Shown: positions 54,241 through 64,000 of the stretch, piece by piece | Layout: every line of letters begins with the position of its first letter | Numbering within the stretch: the stretch's first letter is position 1 | Assembly (NCBI RefSeq): GCF_020184175.1 | Contig: NC_065530.1 | Span: forward strand, 44,493,260-44,557,259 | Length of the DNA: 64,000 bases | DNA from: Aphis gossypii | Taxonomy: Eukaryota > Arthropoda > Insecta > Hemiptera > Aphididae | Reading direction: 5' to 3' | Position numbers and translations under genes: made by a program | The notes under the pieces: generated by a model | Database searches by the model: none | What the model was told of the DNA's origin: nothing | Seen by the model: the letters and a program-made list of their open reading frames with translations, nothing else

Positions 54241-54916
54241 AATAATTGATAAGACAAATGCCAAGTGATCCATTCCACAATCCGCATTCATGATCTGTCT
54301 TTTCAGTTTTCATCCTTTTGCCTTTTGCCTTTTGCAATCACTAATTAGTAATTTAGTAATTAAAAGTTGTAGTAAATCCGGGTACTTGATATTTTTTAAG
54401 CAGTACAACTGTACAAGTCTGATCAATAAACCATTCAATTCAACTGTGCCAACAGAAACAATTTACAATAAGCTCACCCTTCTCACTAATTTCTTTGAAA
54501 GTAAGCACTGTTAAAATAGTTTTTAAAAATGTTTCATGTTTGTGTCACAGTATTTAATAACCTAATGAAATAAAAATGTACATACCTAAATCTTTAAATC
54601 TTTCAAATATGTTTTTTTATAATAATAATAATGTTTAATGATTAAAAAGAAAATGTTATATTTTTATTCTACGATCCTAAATTCTAAAATTACCTACCTA
54701 CTACATGTTTAAGTTTCTTCAGTTTATATTAATATATTATACCTATCTAGTGTCAGCCGCTGCATTATGTAATGAATAATGATTATTATAATAATAAAAT
54801 ACAAAACAAGCGTTCCTACATTATTACCAATGCACTAAATTAGTTGATGAATTTAGGAACACACGGAATGATTATGGTTAGATAGATTAAGTATTAACCG
54901 ATTTTAACGTGTGGAT

Positions 54917-55000
54917 CACGATTAAAGATATACATAAGTATATAATATAGTACATACAGTTATATTTATATATAAGTATTAATTATTATCTTTAATCGTA
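54917..55000. mobile_element. 84-bp copy of the CACGATTAAAGATA palindromic element
   Basis: Starts CACGATTAAAGATA, ends TATCTTTAATCGTA, with an AT-rich centre. Flanks GTGTGGAT and GTGTAAAT match at six of eight bases, as expected for an older 8-base duplication. Confidence 0.6.
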
Positions 55001-55859
55001 GTGTAAATGAAAGAAATAACGAAAATCGATTTTCTAGACGTTATAGTGGTAACCACTAATCAATGATGGATTTAAATTTAAGGAAAAAAGCTGACTCTAT
55101 AAACATTACAAGGGTCTCAATAAAATAATTATTCAGAGGTGAGATAACATAATCGTTTTTAATAAATATTTGAGTTAAATAAGACTATATAGATAAGAGT
55201 TTAATTTAAATTAAATTATACATCAAGCAACTTGGTACGAATTAATAATATTAATAACTAATAAGGTAAAATAACACAACATAGACAACAATTTAAAAAA
55301 AGGTAGGTACCTAATTCAATAATTGAGGACCAATATGCTGTCTAGGTGTCAAGTGGGTCAGACATACTGGCACTTGACAATATCATCATTATTCATTTTG
55401 TTAAATTCGAATTCAACAACATATCATATATTAATATATTACCATTATATACGAAAAACGATTCTAAGCGGAAACGGTCTATCTCTATCAGCTTATATCA
55501 CCAAGTGATAATGTTTTTTTTTATTATAGTTATTTGTAATTTACTTTACTTTTATACAAAAAAAAAAAATAGTATTATAGTAGGTTGATATAATTTATAT
55601 TCCGAAAATATTACATTTATATTAAGTAATTAATAGGGCTCTTTTAATAATAAGCAACTAAAAGGGACTCAATTGTTTTAAACAATCAAAAATGAAGAGT
55701 ATGTATTTTGTTAAAAAGCAAAAAAAAGACAAAAAATTAACATGAACTAGGTAGTTATAAAAATGAATAAAAAAAAATTAAGAATTATTTTTAATTAAAA
55801 AATTAATTAACTATACTACCATTTTACTGTATATAGATAACAATATAACAATAATATAA

Positions 55860-56010
55860 ACATGTGGTGAAAATTTCAAGTATTTACAGTGATTAGTTTT
55901 TGAGTTAAAACTATTTAAAAAAATCGATTTGGTCGAAAACTGGTTTTGTGTAAAAATTCCAGTTTTTCCATCACTTTTTTTTGTTTTTCTCGATTTTTTT
56001 GAAAACAATA
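55860..56010. repeat. fragment of dispersed repeat family
   Basis: TTTCAAGTATTTACAGTGAT and AATCGATTTGGTCGAAAACT match 48675-48740 and 42230-42300. It directly adjoins copy B of the long repeat. Confidence 0.5.
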
Positions 56011-56030
56011 GGAAAATGTTTACTTTTTAT

Positions 56031-57857
56031 ATGATAGCATAAAATTTTAATTTTGCAATTGGGAACGGAAGTCCACTAAAAATGTTATGTAAATTAACAA
56101 ATACCTTTTTTTATCATTAATATTGTAATTAAAGATTTTACGAACGAGTATTGAGTAAATCAAAACTTGGGGAGTATTTTTAATAATTTTATAATCTACT
56201 CGACTACTACTCATCTAAGATATTTTTTATAATACTTATCAATAAAAATATATAATAATAATATATTTATATAAATACATCAATATATATATTTTCAATG
56301 ATACCCATTATAAAATTCAAAGTACAAATAAATGTTCAAATAATGAAAAAACTTAAATAATAGTAAAACAATTACATTTTTTGTATAAGGTAGACAATAT
56401 GAATTTAAAAATAAGTATATCAAAACATAAGAAAACACTACTTTCATTGTCATATGAGTCTACAAAAAAAAATTGTATATTATAAATATTTTTGTGTGTT
56501 TTTAATTAAATTTTTATTCCGTATACGAATTACAATAATACATATTATCATTAATGTGACATTGTGACATAATAATTTGACAACCTATATCCTAATTAGA
56601 AAACTGTCCATGTCGACGAACACCATCTGTATAATTATAATTTATAATACATGTGTCATGTATATTGTAGATTATACAATACACGATGAAGGAGTACTAA
56701 ACGGTAATAAAATAATATCAGGAGTTAAAAAAAAAGTACAACTTTTTTTTCGTAGCTATTTGTTTTTGATTACAATTTTTGCAATAGATTTTGTACGTAG
56801 ATACACAGTTCAGTTCTCATCGATTGCATGTATAAATCGATAATAGTACCTATTTTGCATTCGCTGTAAGAATTACACAGTCCCCAATACGACGGAAAAT
56901 CCGTCCAGAATTTTTATTACCGTTTATTATACTCAAAATATACAATTTTAATACACCTAACGTTTATTTTGTATGCATTGAAGTATAATTTAGTAGTACA
57001 ACTACTTTAAAAAAAAATTAATTTAAACGATAGTTTATTAAATATAGCAATATGTTATATTATTACAAATCAATGAGAAATCTATTCATCTATATAATAT
57101 CAACCTTATTTATTCGATGATCTACTATTTATTTAGTCAATACAGCGTTTAATTTACTATAAAATAAATTGTTTGAAAATTGGGATTGGTTATTGATGTT
57201 TATAGATATCGGTACCTATATTGATATTGAATGTAATTATAAGACTAATTATTGACTTGGTAATTATCGAAACTAATATTATTGTTGTATAGTATAAAAT
57301 AAATAAATAAGTAATAGGTAGATAAAAAAAAATATAATTTTCAAAAAAATAAATAAAATTTGTCAAGTGAGTAACGCTTTGTTGTATAGTAGGTCACTAT
57401 AATAGATGTATTAAATTAAAATCCAATGATATGTATCATTGTATTTGTATTCAAAAACTATTCTGAACGGAGATAATTTGTCTGCCTAGAATATAATTTC
57501 TAGTGATTGCCGATTGGTATAAAAGGTGGTTTATGTTTTAATGACTTGAATATATGACTTAAACTTTTTGAATAATAACAAATATTTAAAATCGTTTAAG
57601 GATAAATCGTTATCGTTACGCTATTTTGTAAAAATTTTTAATTCAAACGCACTTAAAATTTTTCCTAGGTATAACGATTCTTCGAGTTTTATCTATATAG
57701 CTATTTGAAGGAAAATTCATGGAAAACATAGTGTTGAATTTTTAACCTTAGATATAAACACAAACAATTTTATGATTTTTCAACAATAAAATTACTTTCA
57801 AAATTTCGCGATTTTGACATATTTCGTAAAAATTCGAACTATGAACAATTATAAAAA
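56031..57857. repeat. long dispersed repeat, copy B
   Basis: Near-identical, same-orientation partner of 28503..31020 with few substitutions, small indels and one 410-base gap at 57554/57555. Homology ends near 57857, short of copy A's right end. Confidence 0.75.
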
Positions 57858-58372
57858 ATAAACTGTAGAACAATTGATCGTTAGAACTTGGAACACATAT
57901 TGGAACAAATTGACTTTGGTCTTTGGTACAACTATTTTGTGGAACAAAAAGTACTGTACATTTATAGGTAAAAGGTAAAAAGTAAAACATTTTACTTTAT
58001 GTTAAATATCTATGTCTAAAATATAGTATCGAAATTTGAACAACATGTAATACATGTTAAATACAAATTTAAAATAATAAATCTCTATTACATCTTCTAT
58101 AAAAATTAACCTTCAGGCAAATTCTAGCGCACTCTAGTGAGTAATTCCGATTACAGATTGTTGTAATTTTTAGTCGGAATATCATAATTTAAAAGATACG
58201 AGAGTATCACCTTATCTTTTTTTGCACAGTAAGTTTTAATATTTAGTTACACGAACATCGTGGGTACTGGATACTATATAGTATCGAACTCAGAAAAATA
58301 CTGTCCCAAATGCCATACTTCATAGTGAATCAGTGAGTGTTCTCGAGTGATCCTTAAATTTTGTTTTTAGCG

Positions 58373-58681
58373 ATGCCGCCACCACGATTAGTTATGAACT
58401 TGTGCCTTCGTATGCAAGTTGGACCGGTGCGTCATTTCCACCGAGTTTCTCTTTCCAAACGGCTAATTTTACTCGGCCCCAAAAAGTTCACGACTCCAGA
58501 TCTTAAACACTTAACGGCCACGAATTTCACATTCATTCGACATAGTAGTGGCGATGGACGTGAACAGCCAGAAATGCTTACTTCGGACAACCGCGTTCTC
58601 GTGGATCTGACCGAAGATGTCATACCCGAAGCACCAGAGGTACCCATTGAAGCAGTAGCCGAACAAGTTGAAATAACTTTG
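58373..58681 (+). CDS. OXA1L: OXA1L exon 1
   Basis: 103 codons: presequence and the poorly conserved intermembrane/N-terminal region ending AVAEQVEITL. Donor TTTG|GTATAT, phase 0. Confidence 0.9.
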
Positions 58682-61284
58682 GTATATTTTTTTATTTGAT
58701 AAACATATTTGAAGAGACTGTTATAATTATAATATAAATTTTAATATTTCCTCAGAATGCATTAGGTGAACAAACATTACAAAGTGCAGGACTTGGTTCC
58801 TTCACTCCTGTAGGATTATTACAAAATGCTTTAGAATTTATGCATGTCTCTTGTGGTTTACCCTGGTGGGGTGCCATTATAGCAGGTAAGCAAACATTTG
58901 CCACTTTCCTGGTACCATAAAATACCATTAACATTTTTAACGAATACTTCGATTTTTCATATTGTACATAAAATAATATGTTTTTTTCTAAAATTTTGTT
59001 ACAATGATAAGTGGAATTATGATACAGTATTTTGATATATATATAATGGTAAATAAATATAAATGTTAAAATGTTTAAAAATGAAGTTTAAGTAGCCCTA
59101 CTACTTTTTCTTTAATCTTTGGCAAAGACTGGATACCAATAATATTTAATAAATGAAAACTAACTATAAAATATAACAATCAGCTTTTAAATCTTGAACT
59201 GTGATGCCCAAGCCATTGTAAATCTTAGTTTTTAAAAAATATAAAAGTTATTCAAAAGATTGCTCGTTGTTTAAAAAAGATTTATTATACTTATTTATAG
59301 TTATATTTATTTTATAAAATTGGCCATGCCTATTATAGTTAAACACTTACATAAAATTGTTATACCAAAATAATATTACTTAATACTTATTTTTCTTTTA
59401 GGTACCACCATATTACGTTTATTAGTTTTTCCTTTAGTTGTTACGTCTCAACGCCATACAGCAAAAATGAATAATAATATGCCTCAGATTCAAGCATACC
59501 AAGAAAAAATGACAGAAGCTCGATTACATGGAAATCCCTATGAAAGTAAATTATTCACTTATTTTTAATACCAATACTAGTATAGAATACTCTTTAAAGT
59601 TGCTGATTTAATTAGTGCACTTGTCAACTATTTAAATTTAAACTGAAAATTATTGTTACTTACTTGTTTTAAAAAAAATAAGTAGTGTGTTATTCAAAAT
59701 ATAAAAATTAGTGATATCCAATATGATTTATTAAGTTTTGAATTAAACTATTTGATTTACTTTTACTTTTTCTGTACTCATTGAAATGTATAATAGCTAG
59801 TTAATAGTTATATACTATAATAACTAATAAGCAACAATAGATATTATTAATACTTAACTTAATGACATGTTTACATTTTTACTTTATTTACTCCCCTCCC
59901 CCCTTTAATAGTAATTTTGGCCACAATAGTAGAAGCAGTTAATAGATTAATATGAGTTAATTTATAATTTACTTTTAACCATCTAATCTTAGAATGATTT
60001 CTGGATAAAGAAAAACCTAGACCTGTAAAATATTTTATAATAACATTTTAAGTCTAATAGTAAAAAGGACAAGCTGTTATATGTATAATAGTTTATGAAA
60101 ATATCAAGATTGTTTTAATTAAATTACTATTTAATAAAATAATGTGATTAATATTTATTTTAGTGGCAAGAGCTTCACAAGAACTTATGTTATTTATGAA
60201 ATCTAACCAAGTAAATCCATTGAAGGGTATGATATTACCAGCTGTCCAAGTAATTTATATTCAGTTCTAAAAATTGATCTTTAAATAATAGTTAATTATA
60301 TAATTTTTTTATAGTTTCCTATATTTTTAAGCATGTTTTTGGGATTAAGAGGTATGGCAATGTTACCATTAGAAAGTTTTAAATATGGTGGTCTTTGGTG
60401 GTTCTCAGATATTACATTGCCCGATCAATATTTCATATTACCTATTGTTACTGTTGTCACTCTTGGTGTGACATTAGAGGTAGTATTATATTATGACTGT
60501 ATAAATAATATATGATTACATACATTTGTATTTAAATTTTTTTAGCTTGGAGCAGATATCGGTAAACTTGCTTCCTCGGGTGTAGGATTTGGAAAATATC
60601 TTAAATATGGAGTCCGTGTATTACCTCTCGTAGTATTTCCTTTTATTGTGAATTTCCCATGTGTGAGTATCAATTTAATTAAATTTTAATATTTTTATTT
60701 TAACCTTTTCTAAGTAGTTATGGTATTTTAAGAATTGTTTTATTAATTTTACAGAATATATCTATTTGTTCTTATCATTTAATAAGATGAAACATACAGT
60801 TTTATTTTAATTATTAACACTGGGTTAAAAGCAAAGAATAGATTGTATATTATATAGCTATAAGAAAATCAAATTCATTATAGTTTATCACTGTTACTTT
60901 TATTGTTTTTAGGCAGTATGTTTGTACTGGGCATCTACTAACTTTATTTCACTAGGTCAAGTTTTATTTTTGAAAATTCCAAGTGTAAGAAATTATTTTA
61001 ATATCGAAGAAAAGAGAAATGTAGAAAAACCTAAGTCAAAAAAGAAGGGAGTTATTGGAGAGTTTAAAGAATGTAAGAATTTGTAATTTCTTTAATACAT
61101 AATATTGTTAAAATAACTTGATGCATTTTGTTTCATAGCATGGAAAAATATGCAAGTTGTAAAAGAAATTGAAGAAAGAGAACGTTTAGATCATATGAAA
61201 TTCACACAAGCTGGTCGAGCAGCGCCGGTTAAGACCTTTAAATATAATCCAAAAGTTGTTGGAGGTCTCAAAAAAGAAAACTAA
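58373..61284 (+). CDS. OXA1L: OXA1L, mitochondrial inner-membrane insertase, eight exons, complete
   Basis: Spliced product of 418 residues, close to the usual 430 or so. A basic, hydroxylated N-terminus (MPPPRLVMNLCLRMQVGPVR) fits a mitochondrial presequence. The YidC/Oxa1 core follows: LPWWGAIIAGTTILRLLVFP (TM1, about 138-158), NPLKGMILPAVQFPIFLSMF (TM2), GGLWWFSDITLPDQYFILP before TM3, LPLVVFPFIVNFPC (TM4) and AVCLYWASTNFISLGQ (TM5). A basic C-terminal tail fits ribosome binding on the matrix side. The family inserts mitochondrially and nuclear-encoded proteins into the inner membrane. All exons join in phase with GT-AG borders. ATG 58373 lies two bases after an acceptor-like TTTTTAG, and a donor-like ACA|GTAAGT at 58228 suggests a short leader exon and 142-base intron. 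Confidence 0.95.
58756..58885 (+). CDS. OXA1L: OXA1L exon 2
   Basis: NALGEQTLQSAGLGSFTPVG to CGLPWWGAIIA, the start of the insertase core. One base of a split codon remains at GCAG|GTAAGC. Confidence 0.92.
58886..59401 (+). other. OXA1L intron 2
   Basis: 516 bases of AT-rich intron; nothing else seen. Confidence 0.8.
59402..59545 (+). CDS. OXA1L: OXA1L exon 3
   Basis: GTTILRLLVFPLVVTSQRHT then AKMNNNMPQIQAYQEKMTEA, the end of TM1 and the amphipathic hairpin. Phase 1 at both ends. Confidence 0.92.
59546..60163 (+). other. OXA1L intron 3
   Basis: 618 bases of AT-rich intron; nothing else seen. Confidence 0.8.
60164..60249 (+). CDS. OXA1L: OXA1L exon 4
   Basis: MARASQELMLFMKSNQVNPL then KGMILPAVQ. 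Donor CAA|GTAATT, phase 0. Confidence 0.92.
60315..60479 (+). CDS. OXA1L: OXA1L exon 5
   Basis: 55 codons: FPIFLSMFLGLRGMAMLPLE, GGLWWFSDITLPD and TVVTLGVTLE. Covers TM2 and TM3. Confidence 0.93.
60546..60662 (+). CDS. OXA1L: OXA1L exon 6
   Basis: 39 codons: LGADIGKLASSGVGFGKYLK and VLPLVVFPFIVNFPC (TM4). Phase 0 both ends. Confidence 0.92.
60913..61072 (+). CDS. OXA1L: OXA1L exon 7
   Basis: AVCLYWASTNFISLGQVLFL (TM5) and a lysine-rich start of the matrix tail. One base of a split codon remains. Confidence 0.92.
61139..61284 (+). CDS. OXA1L: OXA1L exon 8 with stop
   Basis: SWKNMQVVKEIEERERLDHM and a basic end (NPKVVGGLKKEN) before TAA at 61282-61284. Confidence 0.92.
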
Positions 61285-61668
61285 TACCAATTGTTGTAGT
61301 ATAGTTAATGTTTATTTTTATATATAATATATTAAAATGTAATAATGACTAAATGTATATATACATACATGTTTCATCTTTTAGAACAAAGATACATTTT
61401 ATCACATGGTGATTACCTATGCATTTATTTAAAACTTTTTTTTATCTAAGCTGCTGTCACTCTTTCTTTGTCATTTAATTATGTATAGATGGCAATATTG
61501 GCATATTCAGATACATTACTTCCTGGTAGTAAAGTTAGTAAAGTAATAGATATTTTTAGTCATGGTAAATTCTTAAAGACTGAACTTTGATAGATAATAT
61601 TAGTGTAATGTTATTGTTACAATTGTTACAAGGGATAGGTGAATAGAATCTTAACTTTAAACCTTTAA

Positions 61669-61827
61669 CAGGGATGGCAAACTTTTTGAACACTATATAG
61701 GTTAGGTTATTATGTATGATATTCAAATATTCAAAATTAACGGATAAGAGCTGTATGCTCGATATATTATATAATATATATGGTAAAAAAATTTTAATTT
61801 TGTGTGCCATAGATTTGCAATCCCTTA
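61669..61827. mobile_element. small inverted-repeat element
   Basis: The left end CAGGGATGGCAAACTT and right end AGATTTGCAATCCCTTA are imperfect inverted repeats. A CAGGGATGGCAAAC-like end is common for hAT-derived elements, but no target duplication is visible. Confidence 0.4.
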
Positions 61828-62555
61828 CCTACATATAACATCAAAATATACTTTTTAATAACCATGTATATTTGAATATTTTTTAGAAGTATTAAATATT
61901 TCAGAATCTTGTGTTTAACATTAGGATGGTGTTATTAATGCAATAAAATTTTAGTAACATATGCCACTATTTTAAGTCTATAATGCTTGATTTATGAAAC
62001 TATAGTATATCAATTCTTTTGTGGATTTAAATACACATAACGATGACAAGTAAGCTTACTTAAAGAATATCTTATTCTAAGAACAGTTCATTTATTCCTA
62101 AATTTCTAGTGCATATTGACTTTATTACAAATTCGAGATAGTCATTGAAATAATTTTTATTAATTATTAGTTCTCAAAATTTATAATAAAGAGTGATTGT
62201 AACACATGAATAACAGTTTTGATAATATACTATAGTAAATATTTAGAAATGATATAATGTAAATATCACAAAACTCAATACTGTGTTAATGTAGAATATA
62301 AAAACATGAAATATATTCTAACTAGTAGTTTTAAAATGATTGAAAACAAAAATAAATGTACAATATATCTTTTTTATCAGATTTATAACCATCCATTTAT
62401 TTAATATATTGTACATAAAATATATTTATTTAAATATATTAGTTATTATTATTTTTTTTTATGGTATTACTGACAGGATAACGAGGGGAAACAGCATGAT
62501 TGAATGAGCATTACTTCTCCCAGTTGTGTTATTAACTTTTACATTTTAAAAATAG

Positions 62556-62628
62556 TTAAATAATTAACTTTCGATCAACAACTTTTAATCCTTCAAAGGG
62601 CAGTGGATGTTCTGATTCTATGATTCTT
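62556..62628 (-). CDS. possible isolated terminal exon
   Basis: After an acceptor-like ATTTATTTAG on the minus strand, a frame reads RIIESEHPLPFEGLKVVDRK and a few more residues to TAA. It is less AT-rich than its surroundings and has protein-like composition. The Tudor gene's own stop lies upstream at 63149, so how it would be joined is unclear. An alternative 3' end of the Tudor gene or a remnant are options. Confidence 0.25.
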
Positions 62629-63148
62629 CTAAATAAATTTAATAATAAAAAAAATACACAATAGATCAACTGTATTAGGAATAGTGGGTTGTTATTAATA
62701 TCAAAGATTTCTCTAGAATCAATTTTTTCAACTTCATTATAGTATTACTTCTTTTTTTGTTTTAATTGCTTACGTTGATTTAAATTTTATTAAAGTAATT
62801 TACTAGTTTAATACTAAAAAAGTATAAATGTACACTAGTATTAGTATTAATGAATATTTTAAATTATTTGCTAACATTTAAAATTAGAAAATTGACAAAT
62901 TTATCAATTTTATCATAGTAAGTTATAGCTTGTTTAATAAACATTTAAGTATCTGATTACATTTTATAGAAGAACATACAACAAAAAAGTAAGCAAATAA
63001 ACATATTTAGAAAGTTAAGTGATAAATATTCATTTTTTTTGGATACATTACAAAAGTGTATACTTTAACAACTAAATAAATTAAAAATTAAAATTAATGG
63101 TCATAAATAAAAATCTTCCTATAGAAATTCACAACAACATACATATAT

Positions 63149-64000
63149 TTAATGTTTCTTTATAATAGTAGTAACATCTTCATCATTAAAAAATAAATGA
63201 ATAAGATGACCATCAACATTATTGTTTTTAAACACTATCATCATAAATTCTGTTTCACTATTACACAAAAGTTTCAGTTTATATAAACAAAAATATCTCT
63301 CATCCAAACCAAGTGAGCAACGTAATGTTAAGTACTTAACACTTTGTATGTGTTTAGGAAGTTGAAATAATTTTTTTACATTAACAATACTACTTCCCAT
63401 ATCTACCAATATTACATCCATTGAACCTTTAAACTTATTTTTTAATTCAGCACGATACCACTGATTATTAACCAAGGCTCCATATATGTTACAATATTTT
63501 GGTTTTTCAACAGGGTTTAAAGTTTTAATAGTACTTAATTCATTCATTACAGTGCGTCTACCAGGAGAATTTACTTGAACTGTTAATACATTCATATGAA
63601 TAACATTAAACACAATCACTGGAATAGGTTCGATTAGTTTGGCCACATTAAAATCATCAACATAGAGTTCAACTACACATGGTTCACCAGTTTCTACAAT
63701 AATTATAGTCATCTTTTTATGTTTGTATTGTTCCATTTCATCAATAAAACTTTTTGATAAACTCTCAAATAGTTTTTTTTTTTTTTTAATAGTCGGAATA
63801 TGTAATGAACATAGTTTAATAAATGGAGGAGCCAATTTTAAATAACCAACTGCTTCAAAAAATTCTGAGCATTTATCTTGTACTCCATAATCTATTAAAT
63901 AACAAGTACATTCACCTCCATCATGTACCATCAAAATTCTTACTCTATACCATCTGTTGTCAGTTAAACTTTTTGCAATCGCCATTTTACCAATTTTATA
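63149..64000 (-). CDS. Tudor-domain protein, 3' part, two Tudor domains
   Basis: Open from the right edge of the window to TAA at 63149, so the N-terminus is missing; the frame continues above ATG 63985 (YKIGKMAIAK...). Two Tudor units are visible: SLTDNRWYRVRI with CYLIDYG, and ALVNNQWYRAELK with VILVDMGSSIVNVKKLFQLP. Each has the WYR and D(Y/M)G strands that bind methylated arginine. Proteins of this build mostly act in germline granules and the piRNA pathway; candidates are Vreteno- or TDRD1-like proteins, but I cannot choose. A lysine run (IKKKKKLF) is coded by a long A tract. The gene converges with OXA1L. Confidence 0.85.
   Translation of the reverse strand, partial: YKIGKMAIAKSLTDNRWYRVRILMVHDGGECTCYLIDYGVQDKCSEFFEAVGYLKLAPPFIKLCSLHIPTIKKKKKLFESLSKSFIDEMEQYKHKKMTIIIVETGEPCVVELYVDDFNVAKLIEPIPVIVFNVIHMNVLTVQVNSPGRRTVMNELSTIKTLNPVEKPKYCNIYGALVNNQWYRAELKNKFKGSMDVILVDMGSSIVNVKKLFQLPKHIQSVKYLTLRCSLGLDERYFCLYKLKLLCNSETEFMMIVFKNNNVDGHLIHLFFNDEDVTTIIKKH

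Larger units (their letters stand above)
36204..58372. other. 22-kb region between trio start and OXA1L, no protein gene recognised
   Basis: Contains candidate distal leader exons for trio (42957..43560 and 53792..54240), several transposable elements listed separately, and long AT-rich stretches. Open frames are short and low in complexity. Part of it is probably the 5' untranslated intron of trio, because exon 1 begins at an acceptor. Confidence 0.6.
61285..63148. other. convergent intergenic region between OXA1L and the Tudor gene
   Basis: AT-rich 3'-flanking sequence of two converging genes. It contains a small inverted-repeat element (61669..61827) and an isolated exon-like frame on the minus strand (62556..62628). 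No other gene seen. Confidence 0.6.

Noticed and set aside
54052..54249. 65-codon plus-strand frame in the 54-kb GC island
   Set aside because: No family resemblance. The island is explained as well by a minus-strand promoter and donor at 53792.
58361..58372. Alternative OXA1L start at a TTG codon at 58361
   Set aside because: Those 12 bases are the acceptor-like TTGTTTTTAG; the ATG at 58373 is the ordinary start.

Overview
The window is AT-rich, intron-bearing animal DNA. Short introns, GT-AG splice sites and protein similarity point to an insect. The overall texture (very AT-rich, frequent 'taggtac', many small inverted-repeat elements) suggests an aphid or other hemipteran, but that placement is inference.

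Layout. (1) About 0.35-36.2 kb, minus strand: most of a trio gene, a Rho-family guanine nucleotide exchange factor. Twenty-four coding exons were joined by hand in one continuous reading phase, giving 1,639 residues: a SEC14/CRAL-TRIO domain, a spectrin-repeat array, then the first DH-PH pair. The gene is open at its 3' end: the last exon seen (5939..6014) stops in phase 0, and the SH3 and second DH-PH parts expected of the family must lie left of base 1. A GC/CpG-rich exon at 349..684 on the same strand encodes a serine/basic leader. It ends in the same phase and looks like the alternative first exon of a short isoform. (2) Two introns stand out. A 19.6-kb intron (12536..32099) separates the SEC14/early spectrin exons from the rest and holds promoter-like GC-rich islands and many repeats. 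A duplicated exon pair (32950..33072 and 32615..32716) looks mutually exclusive. (3) About 36.2-58.3 kb: no protein gene recognised. It holds candidate distal 5' exons of trio and a rich set of transposon remnants. (4) 58373..61284, plus strand: a complete eight-exon OXA1L gene, 418 residues, the mitochondrial inner-membrane insertase. (5) 63149..64000, minus strand: the 3' part of a gene with two Tudor domains, running off the right edge and converging on OXA1L.

Mobile DNA. The most distinctive items are three ultra-short palindromic insertions (36, 28 and about 84 bp) with the same CACGATTAAAGATA terminus. Two have exact 8-bp target duplications. Others are a 1,045-bp hAT-like element with an exact 8-bp duplication, a 217-bp hAT-like element, a 474-bp element whose arms carry about nine copies of a GTAAACTCTCCCGGG motif, a 173-bp-arm near-perfect inverted duplication, and a long repeat present twice (28.5 and 56.0 kb). 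No tRNA, rRNA or CRISPR array was seen. All exon models are by eye, without alignment tools or transcripts.
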